Numbered from the stretch's first letter, positions 1 to 6,367 are shown. The stretch: DNA of 7,058 nt from an uncultured Christensenella sp. (GCA_905193155.1 CAJJNQ010000070.1:1-7058), one strand, 5' to 3'. The notes: generated from the sequence alone by a model not told the origin. Numbers and translations: made by a program.

Positions 1-1
1 C

Positions 2-35
2 GAGGGGGTCCGGGGGAGCCGCAGCGCCCCCGGTT
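2..35 (-). repeat. Left arm of 34-bp inverted repeat flanking comEC
   Basis: Read on the minus strand, this segment is identical base for base to 2377-2410 on the plus strand. Each copy contains a hairpin of the form CCGGGGG-n-GC, tetraloop TGCG, GC-n-CCCCCGG with one C/T mismatch. Both copies read away from comEC, so the gene sits between two divergent copies. If the copies share more sequence, the rest of this one lies left of the window, since the right-hand copy continues into a larger structured element. There is no transposase between the arms, so a dispersed palindromic intergenic repeat is more likely than the ends of a transposon. Confidence 0.75.
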
Positions 36-36
36 T

Positions 37-60
37 GCCCCGCCGCGGGAGCGGCGGGGC
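37..60 (-). terminator. Strong GC hairpin after comEC, possible terminator
   Basis: A perfect 10-bp stem (GCCCCGCCGC / GCGGCGGGGC) with a 4-base loop begins six bases past the comEC stop codon. In the direction of comEC transcription it is followed by AAACCGGGGG, not by a T-tract, so it is not a canonical intrinsic terminator. It could still act as an RNA 3'-end stabiliser or a weak terminator. The stem is seen directly; the role is inferred from position. Confidence 0.45.
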
Positions 61-66
61 AACGTC

Positions 67-2238
67 TTACGGGAGGCCGGTGAAAAGCGTCCGGAGAGAT
101 GGCGGCGAATAAGCGTGCAGCGAGAGCTCCGGGGCGGAGAGATCGGCGAGAATCGCGCCGTTTTCATCGGTGCGATAAGCGGGAACATGGTGCGCATTCA
201 GACGGGAGATCACTTCCTGCGTGGGAAAGCCGTAACGATTCGGCGTGCCGACGGAGAGAATGGCGGCGCGGGGCTGCACGGCGGAGAGCATTTCGTCCGA
301 GGTGGATTTGGCGCTGCCGTGGTGGGCCAGCTTGACCAGATCGCAATGGGGAAGCGGCAGCGCGGTTTCGACCTGCGACGGAATGTCGCCCAGAAACAGC
401 AGGCTCTGCTGCCCGCAGAGAACGTGCAGCACGAGGGAATCCTCGTTGTCCATGCCGGGACGAACGGAATCGGGCGAGAGCACGCGCACCTGAAAGCTGC
501 CAATGGATAGCCGATCCCCCGTTTGGAGAGGATAAAAGGGTATGTTCATCTCGTCCATCACGGCTTTTGCAGCGGCGAGTTTTTCGCTGTCAAAGGGCAT
601 ATCCTTGGGCGCATAGACCGCGCGGACGCGCACGCTGCGCAGCAGATTCTCCAGTCCGCCGGAGTGATCGGCGTCCTGATGCGTGAGAATCAGCGCATCG
701 ATGGTCAGTCCGTCGCCCTGCGCAGCGCGAACGGCCTGGCTGCCCGTCCAGCCCGTGTCGATGAGCAGGTTTCCGCCGGGCGAGCGCAGCAGCACGCTGT
801 CCGCCGTGCCGACGGAGAGAAACACGGCTTCGGTCGGCTGTGTGCAGATACCCGGCAGCCACAGCCCCAGCGACAACAGGAAGATCAGCGAAAGAACGAC
901 GCAGAGCACAACCTTTGCGCGCTTTGCAAAGGTAGAAAGATAGGGGGAAAGCAGGAACAGCACGCCGAAGAAGCTCAGCATCAGCAGAATGGACGGCGCG
1001 GGAACCGAAAGCGAAGCCCAAGGCGAGGCGGCGACCGTTCGGCAGAGCGCGAGCAGCATGTGCAGCAGGACGCGCACCGGAAACGCGAGCAGAGCAGAAA
1101 GTCCCGGCAGCAGAGGATGCAGCAGCGCGGCGGGCAAGCCGAGCATCACTACGCCCGCACTGAGCGGCACCGCTGCCAGATTGGTCAGCAGCGAAAGCGG
1201 GTTGAAGGTATGAAAGAAGAAGCACTGCGCGGGCAGCACGCCCAGCTGTGCGCTCAGCGTCAGCGCGATGCTTTCGCGCAGGGGCTTGAGCGGCAGAATG
1301 CGTTTGAGCAGCGCATCGAAGCGCGAAAACAGCAGCAGGATGCCCAGCACCGCGCCGGTGGAGAGCAGAAAGCCCGCGCAGAGCGACTGTTCCGGTCGAA
1401 GAAGCAGCGCGGCGATGACCGCGGCGGAAAGCGCGCTCAGTCCGTCCGTGCGCCGGCCGAATGACCGGGCAAGGCGCGCATAGGTCAGCATGACGAACGC
1501 GCGGAACACCGAAAAGGCGGACTCTGCCAACAGTAAATATCCGCCGAGACATAGCAGAATCAAGATGGTCTGCCAAGGCGAACCCTTGCGCAGAAAGGAC
1601 AGGCACAGCATCACGAGCGCGGCGACAAACCCGACGTGCAGGCCGGAGACTGCCAGCAGATGCGCCGCGCCGCTGCGGCGGAACACCGCATAGCTCTCGT
1701 CGGAGAGGTCGTCTTTGCTGCCGGTCAGCAGCGCGGTCATCAGGGCGCTGTCCTCCTCGTCCGGCCAAAGGGCGGCAATGGAAGCGCGGAAGGCCGAGCG
1801 GGCGCGGGTGCGCAGCGAGGGAACGGGAAGGGTTCCGTAGGCGGTCAGTTCGCCCGTGCCGGAATAGATCACGCCGTCGGTCAGATACCGCGTGCGCTCA
1901 TCCCAACCGTTAGGGTTTACCGGCGGGGACAATGGCGTAAGCTCCGCCTGAATGCGGACGCGGCTGCCTGCACCGATGAGCTCTGATGAACCGTCCAGCT
2001 TCAGCCGCAGCCTGCCGTTCAGCGCTTCTGTTTTCCCGTCTTCGGTGAGAACGGCAGAGTCAAGCGTGACGAATCGGCCGTCGATTTCCGTGACGGAGGC
2101 TGTGATCTCGCCGGAACGCGGCTGGGCGGGGAGAAGCGAGAGACGGTAAAGGCTCAGCGCGGCGCTGACGAAAAAGGTCAGAATCGCCAACAGCACAAGA
2201 GGCCGCCGCAATACGGCGGGAGAAGCAGAACACCGCAT
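67..2238 (-). CDS. comEC: ComEC/Rec2 family DNA uptake channel protein
   Basis: Membrane channel thought to carry single-stranded DNA across the cytoplasmic membrane during natural transformation. The 723-residue form (from ATG 2238) has three parts in the usual order. First come an N-terminal membrane segment (about residues 13-32) and a soluble beta-rich region to about 145. The polytopic competence domain (about 150-460) follows and carries the hallmark GAAHLLAVSGLHVG at 190-203. The C-terminal metallo-beta-lactamase-like domain (about 470-715) has HQDADH at 520-525, LGD ending near 618 and KLAHHGS at 636-642. Length is normal and the frame is intact. The usual DVGQGD-like motif reads SVGTADS here (about 475-481). 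A GTG at 2295 in the same frame would add 19 residues and also has a possible AAGGA upstream. I prefer ATG 2238 because AGAAGG lies 7 bases before it and the first membrane segment then starts near the N-terminus. comEA is not adjacent. I found no convincing promoter upstream. Confidence 0.95.
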   Translation of the reverse strand: MRCSASPAVLRRPLVLLAILTFFVSAALSLYRLSLLPAQPRSGEITASVTEIDGRFVTLDSAVLTEDGKTEALNGRLRLKLDGSSELIGAGSRVRIQAELTPLSPPVNPNGWDERTRYLTDGVIYSGTGELTAYGTLPVPSLRTRARSAFRASIAALWPDEEDSALMTALLTGSKDDLSDESYAVFRRSGAAHLLAVSGLHVGFVAALVMLCLSFLRKGSPWQTILILLCLGGYLLLAESAFSVFRAFVMLTYARLARSFGRRTDGLSALSAAVIAALLLRPEQSLCAGFLLSTGAVLGILLLFSRFDALLKRILPLKPLRESIALTLSAQLGVLPAQCFFFHTFNPLSLLTNLAAVPLSAGVVMLGLPAALLHPLLPGLSALLAFPVRVLLHMLLALCRTVAASPWASLSVPAPSILLMLSFFGVLFLLSPYLSTFAKRAKVVLCVVLSLIFLLSLGLWLPGICTQPTEAVFLSVGTADSVLLRSPGGNLLIDTGWTGSQAVRAAQGDGLTIDALILTHQDADHSGGLENLLRSVRVRAVYAPKDMPFDSEKLAAAKAVMDEMNIPFYPLQTGDRLSIGSFQVRVLSPDSVRPGMDNEDSLVLHVLCGQQSLLFLGDIPSQVETALPLPHCDLVKLAHHGSAKSTSDEMLSAVQPRAAILSVGTPNRYGFPTQEVISRLNAHHVPAYRTDENGAILADLSAPELSLHAYSPPSLRTLFTGLP

Positions 2239-2245
2239 CGGCAGA

Positions 2246-2251
2246 CCTTCT
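2246..2251 (-). promoter_or_regulatory. Ribosome binding site deciding the comEC start
   Basis: On the minus strand this is AGAAGG, ending 7 bases before ATG 2238. The intermediate ATG at 2271 has only pyrimidine-rich sequence before it. The GTG at 2295 has AAGGA 8 bases upstream, so it remains a weaker alternative. Confidence 0.6.
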
Positions 2252-2376
2252 TCCTTCAAAATGAAATCCATAAGAAGGAGAATTTCGCGCAGCACCGCCG
2301 CATTCCTTCTGCAAAGAGGAATTTTGCGGGAAAAATAGGGGAATATGCTGAATGACGGAGCAACCGGTGGAGGACG

Positions 2377-2410
2377 AACCGGGGGCGCTGCGGCTCCCCC
2401 GGACCCCCTC
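2377..2410 (+). repeat. Right arm of 34-bp inverted repeat flanking comEC
   Basis: Exact reverse complement of 2-35. Positions 2379-2402 fold into a hairpin: 7-bp outer stem, one C/T mismatch, 2-bp inner stem and loop TGCG. It leads directly into the larger structured element that runs to 2536. The match stops at both ends (2376 and 2411 differ), so within the window the shared unit is exactly 34 bases. Confidence 0.8.
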
Positions 2411-2536
2411 AGGGCGCTTCGCCCGGCGGCGGCTGACCCCGCACAGGATTCCCGCGCGCCCGGCGCTGCCGGGCAGCCGTCCGCTGCGCGTCCGGAGAGC
2501 GCCGCCAGGGGCGGCGCGCGCGGGAATGCGCCCTGA
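2377..2536 (+). repeat. GC-rich structured intergenic element, REP- or MITE-like
   Basis: A nested set of perfect inverted repeats is visible. An outer stem pairs 2409-2417 (TCAGGGCGC) with 2528-2536. A 12-bp stem pairs 2448-2459 (ATTCCCGCGCGC) with 2516-2527, directly next to the outer arm. Inside lie a 7-bp hairpin, 2458-2464 with 2468-2474 (GCCCGGC, loop GCT), and an 8-bp hairpin, 2499-2506 with 2510-2517 (GCGCCGCC, loop AGG). Each inner hairpin overlaps the 12-bp stem by two bases. A small 5-bp hairpin sits at 2412-2424 and competes with the outer stem. The frames open through this stretch give arginine-, alanine- and proline-rich peptides typical of non-coding GC-rich DNA. It could be a dispersed palindromic repeat, a MITE-like remnant or a structured RNA. 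The stems are seen; the identity is inference. Confidence 0.55.
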
Positions 2537-2540
2537 CCGA

Positions 2541-3030
2541 TCGAGTGCAGTCTGTGGAGGTGAAAGGGGGATTTTCCCTAAAAGTGGGGAGGTTTCCCAA
2601 GAGATAAATCGGGATTATATCCGCTTGTATATGCGCGTTCCGCGCGGAACACACCTTGACCGGGCGAATGCAATTCGTTGGGGGGAGAAGACAATACAAA
2701 AACAGAGAGAAAAATGTCTTCAAAGAAGGTCGCCTTAAAAAAACTGAAATTCTGAGGATGGATGAGGACAGTGCGCAGGGTTGTTTTCCTAATCGAGCGC
2801 AGGTGATTCGCGGGGAAAAATGGGGGGACGACCCAACAAGGTGGAGGTTGTGGGGAAAAATGGGGGAGTTTTCCTGAAAATGGAAAAGCGCTCCGGGAGA
2901 AAGCCGGTTGCCTGATGGGAAAAGGGCGGAACGGAGAAGAAAAACAAATCGGGAAAGGAGGCGGCGAGGCGGGAGGGAATTAAAACCCTGTAAATTTGCA
3001 GAAATTGAGGAATTTTAAGCGGAGAGGAGG
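2541..3030. other. Long intergenic stretch, purine-rich on plus strand, no gene
   Basis: No open frame here has both a plausible start with ribosome binding site and a protein-like sequence. The plus strand is strongly G/A-rich with few pyrimidine runs. Degenerate copies of a unit of about 20 bases, GGGGGA-TTTTCC-AAAA, occur at 2566-2584, 2585-2603 and 2861-2882, and a poorer one at 2821-2841. A perfect 14-bp palindrome, GTTCCGCGCGGAAC, lies at 2637-2650. An orphan Shine-Dalgarno-like AAAGGAGG at 2954-2961 has no start codon at a usable distance. A near-palindrome, CTGTAAATTTGCAG (one G-T pair), lies at 2988-3001, and the A+T-rich stretch around it sits just upstream of the sufC promoter. I see nothing that identifies a known RNA family. 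Confidence 0.6.
2812..2866 (+). repeat. Pair of 15-bp direct repeats, 40 bp apart
   Basis: GGGGAAAAATGGGGG occurs exactly at 2812-2826 and again at 2852-2866. The second copy runs into one of the degenerate GGGGGA-TTTTCC units described for this region. The repeats are too few and too short for a CRISPR array. Confidence 0.7.
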
Positions 3031-3059
3031 TTGAAATGCGCTTTTGGCTTTGTTATAAT
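3031..3059 (+). promoter_or_regulatory. Sigma-A promoter of the sufC-sufB operon
   Basis: A -35 box TTGAAA (3031-3036), a 17-base spacer and a perfect -10 box TATAAT (3054-3059), with TG at 3051-3052 forming an extended -10. Transcription should start near 3066. The sequence upstream of the -35 box (about 2977-3019) is A+T-rich and could serve as an UP element. This is the strongest promoter match in the window. Confidence 0.88.
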
Positions 3060-3063
3060 TCTA

Positions 3064-3136
3064 ACGTACGTCTGAAAAAGCCGGAAAACGGCAGAAAACA
3101 TGAGGGGCGTATTCAACCGGATGAGGTGAATAAATT
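3064..3136 (+). promoter_or_regulatory. sufC leader: start-site palindrome, small hairpin, ribosome binding site
   Basis: The predicted 5' leader is about 70 bases. The 8-bp palindrome ACGTACGT (3064-3071) covers the expected transcription start. A small hairpin, GCCG-GAAAA-CGGC, lies at 3080-3092. The ribosome binding site GAGGTGA (3123-3129) ends 7 bases before the sufC ATG. A nine-codon open frame (3100-3129) ends with its TGA inside that site but has no binding site of its own. Operator or attenuator function is possible and unproven. Confidence 0.45.
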
Positions 3137-3868
3137 ATGCTGCAATTAAATCACATCGCCTGGACCGCGTCGGACGGGAAGCAGGTGCTCAAGGATGTGA
3201 ACCTGAACGTCGGCGACGGCAAGCTGGTGGTCATCACCGGCCCCAACGGCAGCGGCAAGACGACGCTGGCGCGGCTGATCGCGGGCATCGATACGCCGGA
3301 GGCGGGGCAGATCGTATTAAACGGCGAGGACATCACGAACCTGGACGTGACCGAGCGCGCGCGCCGGGGCGTGAGCTTTGCCTTCCAGCAGCCGGTGCGC
3401 TTTAAGGGCATCACGGTGCGCCAGCTGATCGAGACGGCGGCCAAGGATACGCTCAACGAGGCGCAGCTTTGCGAAATTCTCGGCCGCGTGGGGCTGTGCG
3501 CGCGGGATTATATCGACCGCGAGGTCAACGCGACGCTCTCCGGCGGCGAGATCAAGCGCATCGAGATCGCCACGGTGCTGGCGCGCCACACCAGCCTTTC
3601 GATCTTTGACGAGCCGGAGGCGGGCATCGACCTTTGGAGCTTCAAGAACCTGATCGAGGTTTTCCAGAAGATGCACGACGAAAACAAGGGCACGCTGGTC
3701 ATCATCTCCCATCAGGAGAGAATCCTGCGCATTGCCGACGAAATCGTGCTGCTGGCGGACGGAGCCATTCAGGCCTCCGGCGAACGCGAGCAGATGATGA
3801 ATCAGGTCATTTCCACCGGCAGCGCGTTCCCCGGCTGCCGCGGACAGGAGGATGTTTTCGATGAGTGA
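3137..3868 (+). CDS. sufC: SufC-type ATPase for Fe-S cluster assembly
   Basis: Cytoplasmic ABC-type ATPase of 243 residues, the usual SufC length, expected to work with the SufB/SufD-like protein encoded next. All nucleotide-binding motifs are present: Walker A GPNGSGKTT (35-43), Q-loop FQQP (83-86), signature LSGGE (134-138), Walker B LSIFDEP with D158 and E159, D-loop AGIDL (162-166) and the switch histidine H192 in ISHQ. There are no membrane segments, as expected for SufC rather than a transporter subunit. The assignment as SufC rests on length, the FAFQQP and LSGGEIKRIEIA stretches, and above all the overlapping SufB/D-like gene. The ATG is supported by GAGGTGA 7 bases upstream and by the promoter at 3031-3059. 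ATP hydrolysis in this family drives a conformational change in the scaffold. Confidence 0.92.
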   Translation: MLQLNHIAWTASDGKQVLKDVNLNVGDGKLVVITGPNGSGKTTLARLIAGIDTPEAGQIVLNGEDITNLDVTERARRGVSFAFQQPVRFKGITVRQLIETAAKDTLNEAQLCEILGRVGLCARDYIDREVNATLSGGEIKRIEIATVLARHTSLSIFDEPEAGIDLWSFKNLIEVFQKMHDENKGTLVIISHQERILRIADEIVLLADGAIQASGEREQMMNQVISTGSAFPGCRGQEDVFDE

Positions 3869-4787
3869 GATGAATTCCGTTACCAAGGATCTGCTGCGCG
3901 CGGTTTCGGATTGGACCGGAGAGTTTGACGGCGCGTACAACATCCGTCAGGACGGCGGCTGCGTGGGCCGTCAGTCCAGCAAAAACATCCGCATCGAGAG
4001 CAAAAAGGACAAGCCCGGCCTGGACATCCTGATTGCGCCCGGCACGAAGGGCGAATCGGTCTATATCCCCGCGTGCGTGACCCACGGCAACGTGGACGAT
4101 CTGGTGTATAACGATTTTTATGTGGGCGAAGGCGCGGACGTCACGATCGTGGCGGGCTGCGGCGTGCATACCGAGACCGGGGAGCCGGCGCGGCACAACG
4201 GCATCCATCGGTTTTTCCTGAAGCCCGGCAGCCGCGTGCTCTATCAGGAAAAGCACATCGGCACCGGAAAGGGCGCGGGGCTGCGCTCCATCGACCCGGT
4301 GACGGAGGCATATTTGGAAGAAAACGCTGTGCTGGAGATGGACACGGCGCAGATCGGCGGTGTGGATCACACGCTGCGCAAGACCAAGGCCACTGCGGCG
4401 GCGGGCGCAAAGCTGCGCATCCGCGAGCGCATCCTGACCGAGGGCGAGCAGGACGCGAGAACCGAATTTGAAGTGGAACTGGCGGGCGAAGGCTCCGGCG
4501 CGGACATCGTGTCCCGCGCGGTGGCGCGCGGCAAGTCCCATCAGGAATACACCTCGACCATCATCGGCAACGCGCCCTGCACCGGCCACAGCGAGTGCGA
4601 CGCGATCATCGACGGCGAGGCGACGGTGGACGCGGCGCCCAAGCTCTGCGCGCACCACGGCGATGCGGCGCTGATTCACGAGGCCGCCATCGGCAAGATT
4701 GCGGGCGAACAGATCCTGAAGCTCCGCACGCTGGGCCTGACCGAGCAGGAGGCCGAGGCGCGGATCATCGAAGGGTTCCTGAGCTAA
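3861..4787 (+). CDS. sufB: SufB/SufD-family Fe-S assembly scaffold protein (minimal type)
   Basis: Scaffold partner of the SufC ATPase, 308 residues and therefore much shorter than a typical SufB (roughly 460-480), lacking most of the usual N-terminal region. The middle is a Gly-rich beta-helix-like core. The C-terminus matches the family: C240 (APC), C246 in GHSECD, C263 with H265 and H266 in CAHHGD, H273-E274, E283 in GEQIL, and the ending LGLTEQEAEARIIEGFL. In E. coli SufB a C-terminal Cys (C405) and Glu (E434), with a SufD His (H360), are essential. C246 or C263 and E283 are the likely counterparts; exact equivalence is inference. The start at 3861 (MSEMNSV) follows AGGAGG (3846-3851) by 9 bases. 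ATG 3852 abuts that site and is unlikely. The start overlaps the sufC stop as ATGAGTGA, an 8-base overlap favouring translational coupling. It could equally be labelled SufD. Confidence 0.88.
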   Translation: MSEMNSVTKDLLRAVSDWTGEFDGAYNIRQDGGCVGRQSSKNIRIESKKDKPGLDILIAPGTKGESVYIPACVTHGNVDDLVYNDFYVGEGADVTIVAGCGVHTETGEPARHNGIHRFFLKPGSRVLYQEKHIGTGKGAGLRSIDPVTEAYLEENAVLEMDTAQIGGVDHTLRKTKATAAAGAKLRIRERILTEGEQDARTEFEVELAGEGSGADIVSRAVARGKSHQEYTSTIIGNAPCTGHSECDAIIDGEATVDAAPKLCAHHGDAALIHEAAIGKIAGEQILKLRTLGLTEQEAEARIIEGFLS

Positions 4788-4808
4788 AGAAGAAATAACA
4801 TAAGAAAC

Positions 4809-4856
4809 AAAAGACGCGCGAAGCGGGGAAAAATCCCGTATCGCACGTCTTTTTTT
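4809..4856 (+). terminator. Intrinsic terminator of the sufC-sufB operon
   Basis: Twenty-two bases past the sufB stop, AAAAGACG pairs with CGTCTTTT, followed by an inner GCGA/TCGC, a CGGG/CCCG segment with flanking G-T pairs, and an A-rich loop. Two internal mismatches (C/A and A/A) interrupt the stem. The descending arm ends in seven T residues (4850-4856). The ascending side is A-rich, so weak activity on the other strand is also possible. Confidence 0.88.
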
Positions 4857-4920
4857 GACGCACGAAGAGGAAGAACACGGCGGAAGAGACAGAAACTTTA
4901 TGCCTTCTTTATGATGGCGG

Positions 4921-4929
4921 TGCTATACT
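4921..4929 (+). promoter_or_regulatory. Extended -10 promoter of the permease gene
   Basis: TGCTATACT gives an extended -10 element (TG at 4921-4922, TATACT at 4924-4929). No good -35 box lies 16-18 bases upstream, which is acceptable for extended -10 promoters. Transcription would start near 4936, giving a leader of about 34 bases. It lies between the sufB terminator and the permease, supporting a separate transcription unit. Confidence 0.65.
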
Positions 4930-4969
4930 GTTTCCGATCTGCGTTTCAAGGACGCGGAGAAAAAGAACG

Positions 4970-6349
4970 GTGGAAACTGGGGGCCTGATGGACGTGCAGG
5001 GAGCACAAATTGCGGCAATCGTGATCTTTATCGGAATGTTTGGACTGATTATCAGCGAAAAGGTGGAGCGGCATATCGTGACGCTGTCCGCCGCGCTGCT
5101 GACGCTGCTCGTCGTGTTCAGCCTGTTGATGCAGGACATGGGCGCGGTGATGAAGGCGCTCAACGTGCAGAGCATCGTGCAGACCCCGTTCTGGTTTGCG
5201 GCGGAAAGCGGCGGAGAAACCTCGACGGGCATCAACTGGGAGACCATCTTCTTTATCGCCGGCATGATGGTGATGGTGGAGGGCATGGCGGACAGCGGGT
5301 TTTTCCGCTGGCTGTGCATGGCGCTGGCGCGCATGGTGCGGTATAAGCCGATTCCGCTGTTTTTGACATTCATGGTGATTGCGGCGCTGCTTTCGATGTT
5401 TATCGACAGCATCACGGTGATCATGTTCCTGGCGGCGGTGACGATGGAGCTGGCAAGGACGCTCAAGTTCGACCCGGTGCCCATGATCCTTTCGGAGATC
5501 TTCTGCGCCAACCTCGGCGGCTCGGCCACGATGTGCGGCGACCCGCCCAACATCATCATCGGCACGTCGCTGGGTTATTCGTTCGGGGACTTTTTGGGCA
5601 ACACGGGCGTGATTGCGCTGGCCTCGCTGGCGGTGGTGATCCTGTATCTCTACCTCTGCTTCCGCAAGCAGCTGGTGTGCGCCGCGCCCAGCGACCCACG
5701 GGAATATCCCAGCCCGCGCTCGGCCATCACCAATAAGCACGGGTTCATCGTCAGCTGGTTCATCTTCATTGGCGCGGTGCTGCTGCTGGCCACACACGCG
5801 CAGACGGGGCTGACGGTTTCCTATATCGGCGTGCTGATCGCGGCGGCGACGCTGATCACCTCCGGCAAGCGCGCGTTTGAAATTTTGAAAAAGGTGGATT
5901 ATAAGACGCTGCTGTTCTTCATCGGCCTGTTTGTGGTCATCAGCGGGCTGGAGCAGACGGGCGTGTTGGAATGGCTGGCCTCGCTGATCGCGGCGCTGAG
6001 CGGCGGCAACGCGCTGGTGATCGCGGCGATCATCCTCTTCGGCTCCGGCGTGGCAAGCGCGTTTATCGACAACATTCCCTTTGCCGCGACCATGATCCCC
6101 GTCATCCGCAGCATCGCGGAAACGCAGGGCGTGCCGCTGGGGACGCTGACCTGGGCGCTGGCCGTCGGCACGGACATCGGCGGCAACGCAACGCCCATCG
6201 GCGCATCGGCCAACGTGGTGGGTACGTCCATCGCCAGCAAGGGCGGACACCCGATCTCCTGGGGGCGCTACTGCAAGGTGATGGCCCCGCTGACGCTGAT
6301 TGTGATGGGCATCGCGCTGCTGATCATCAAGCTGCGCTATTTTGGCTGA
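4970..6349 (+). CDS. ArsB/NhaD-type ion permease (SLC13-like)
   Basis: Integral membrane transporter of 459 residues from the ion transporter superfamily that includes ArsB arsenite permeases, NhaD Na+/H+ antiporters and CitMHS-type carriers. It carries the two related, inverted-topology signature segments: NLGGSATMCGDPPNIIIGTS at 181-200 and TDIGGNATPIGASANVVG at 401-418. Each is preceded by an acidic helix motif, FIDSITV (144-150) and FIDNIPF (365-371). About ten to twelve hydrophobic segments are spread over the whole length, with a polar break near 236-258. The substrate cannot be read from the sequence; Na+/H+ exchange or an organic or inorganic anion are all possible. No ars regulator or reductase is nearby, which argues mildly against arsenite. 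The GTG start at 4970 has GGAG (4956-4959) 10 bases upstream. ATG 4988 in frame would shorten it by 6 residues and has no good binding site. Confidence 0.9.
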   Translation: METGGLMDVQGAQIAAIVIFIGMFGLIISEKVERHIVTLSAALLTLLVVFSLLMQDMGAVMKALNVQSIVQTPFWFAAESGGETSTGINWETIFFIAGMMVMVEGMADSGFFRWLCMALARMVRYKPIPLFLTFMVIAALLSMFIDSITVIMFLAAVTMELARTLKFDPVPMILSEIFCANLGGSATMCGDPPNIIIGTSLGYSFGDFLGNTGVIALASLAVVILYLYLCFRKQLVCAAPSDPREYPSPRSAITNKHGFIVSWFIFIGAVLLLATHAQTGLTVSYIGVLIAAATLITSGKRAFEILKKVDYKTLLFFIGLFVVISGLEQTGVLEWLASLIAALSGGNALVIAAIILFGSGVASAFIDNIPFAATMIPVIRSIAETQGVPLGTLTWALAVGTDIGGNATPIGASANVVGTSIASKGGHPISWGRYCKVMAPLTLIVMGIALLIIKLRYFG

Positions 6350-6367
6350 CGCAGCGGCGGAATTTTG

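Noticed and set aside
523..1464. 313-codon open frame on the plus strand, antisense to comEC
   Set aside because: Low-complexity Arg/Gln-rich product lying wholly inside a clearly conserved comEC; a shadow of its codon usage.
2..2410. comEC as cargo of a transposon bounded by the 34-bp inverted repeats
   Set aside because: No transposase or target-site duplication is visible, and the repeats contain hairpins typical of dispersed intergenic repeats.
2656..2661. TTGACC as a -35 box
   Set aside because: No -10 box at 15-19 bases downstream; the sequence there is a G run.
2409..2723. 104-codon minus-strand frame starting with a signal-peptide-like stretch (MKTFFSLFLYCLL)
   Set aside because: The start codon is TTG without a binding site, and the C-terminal half is the translated palindromic element.
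2352..2738. 128-codon plus-strand frame through the GC-rich element
   Set aside because: It crosses the palindromic element, is Arg/Pro/Ala-rich in its first part and has no ribosome binding site. Its last 35 codons (from ATG 2631) also lack a binding site.
2812..2866. Possible G-quadruplex from four G-tracts
   Set aside because: The middle loop would be about 24 bases, too long for a stable canonical quadruplex.
2812..2866. Possible CRISPR-like repeats
   Set aside because: Only two 15-bp copies, no further units and no cas genes.
2820..2915. 31-codon frame from ATG 2820 in the purine-rich repeats
   Set aside because: No clear binding site at proper spacing, and the sequence is built from the G/A repeats.
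3036..3149. 37-codon open frame with AGGAGG five bases before its ATG, ending inside sufC
   Set aside because: It begins on the -35 box and spans the -10 box of the strongest promoter in the window, so the main transcript would lack its start. The peptide has no recognisable features.
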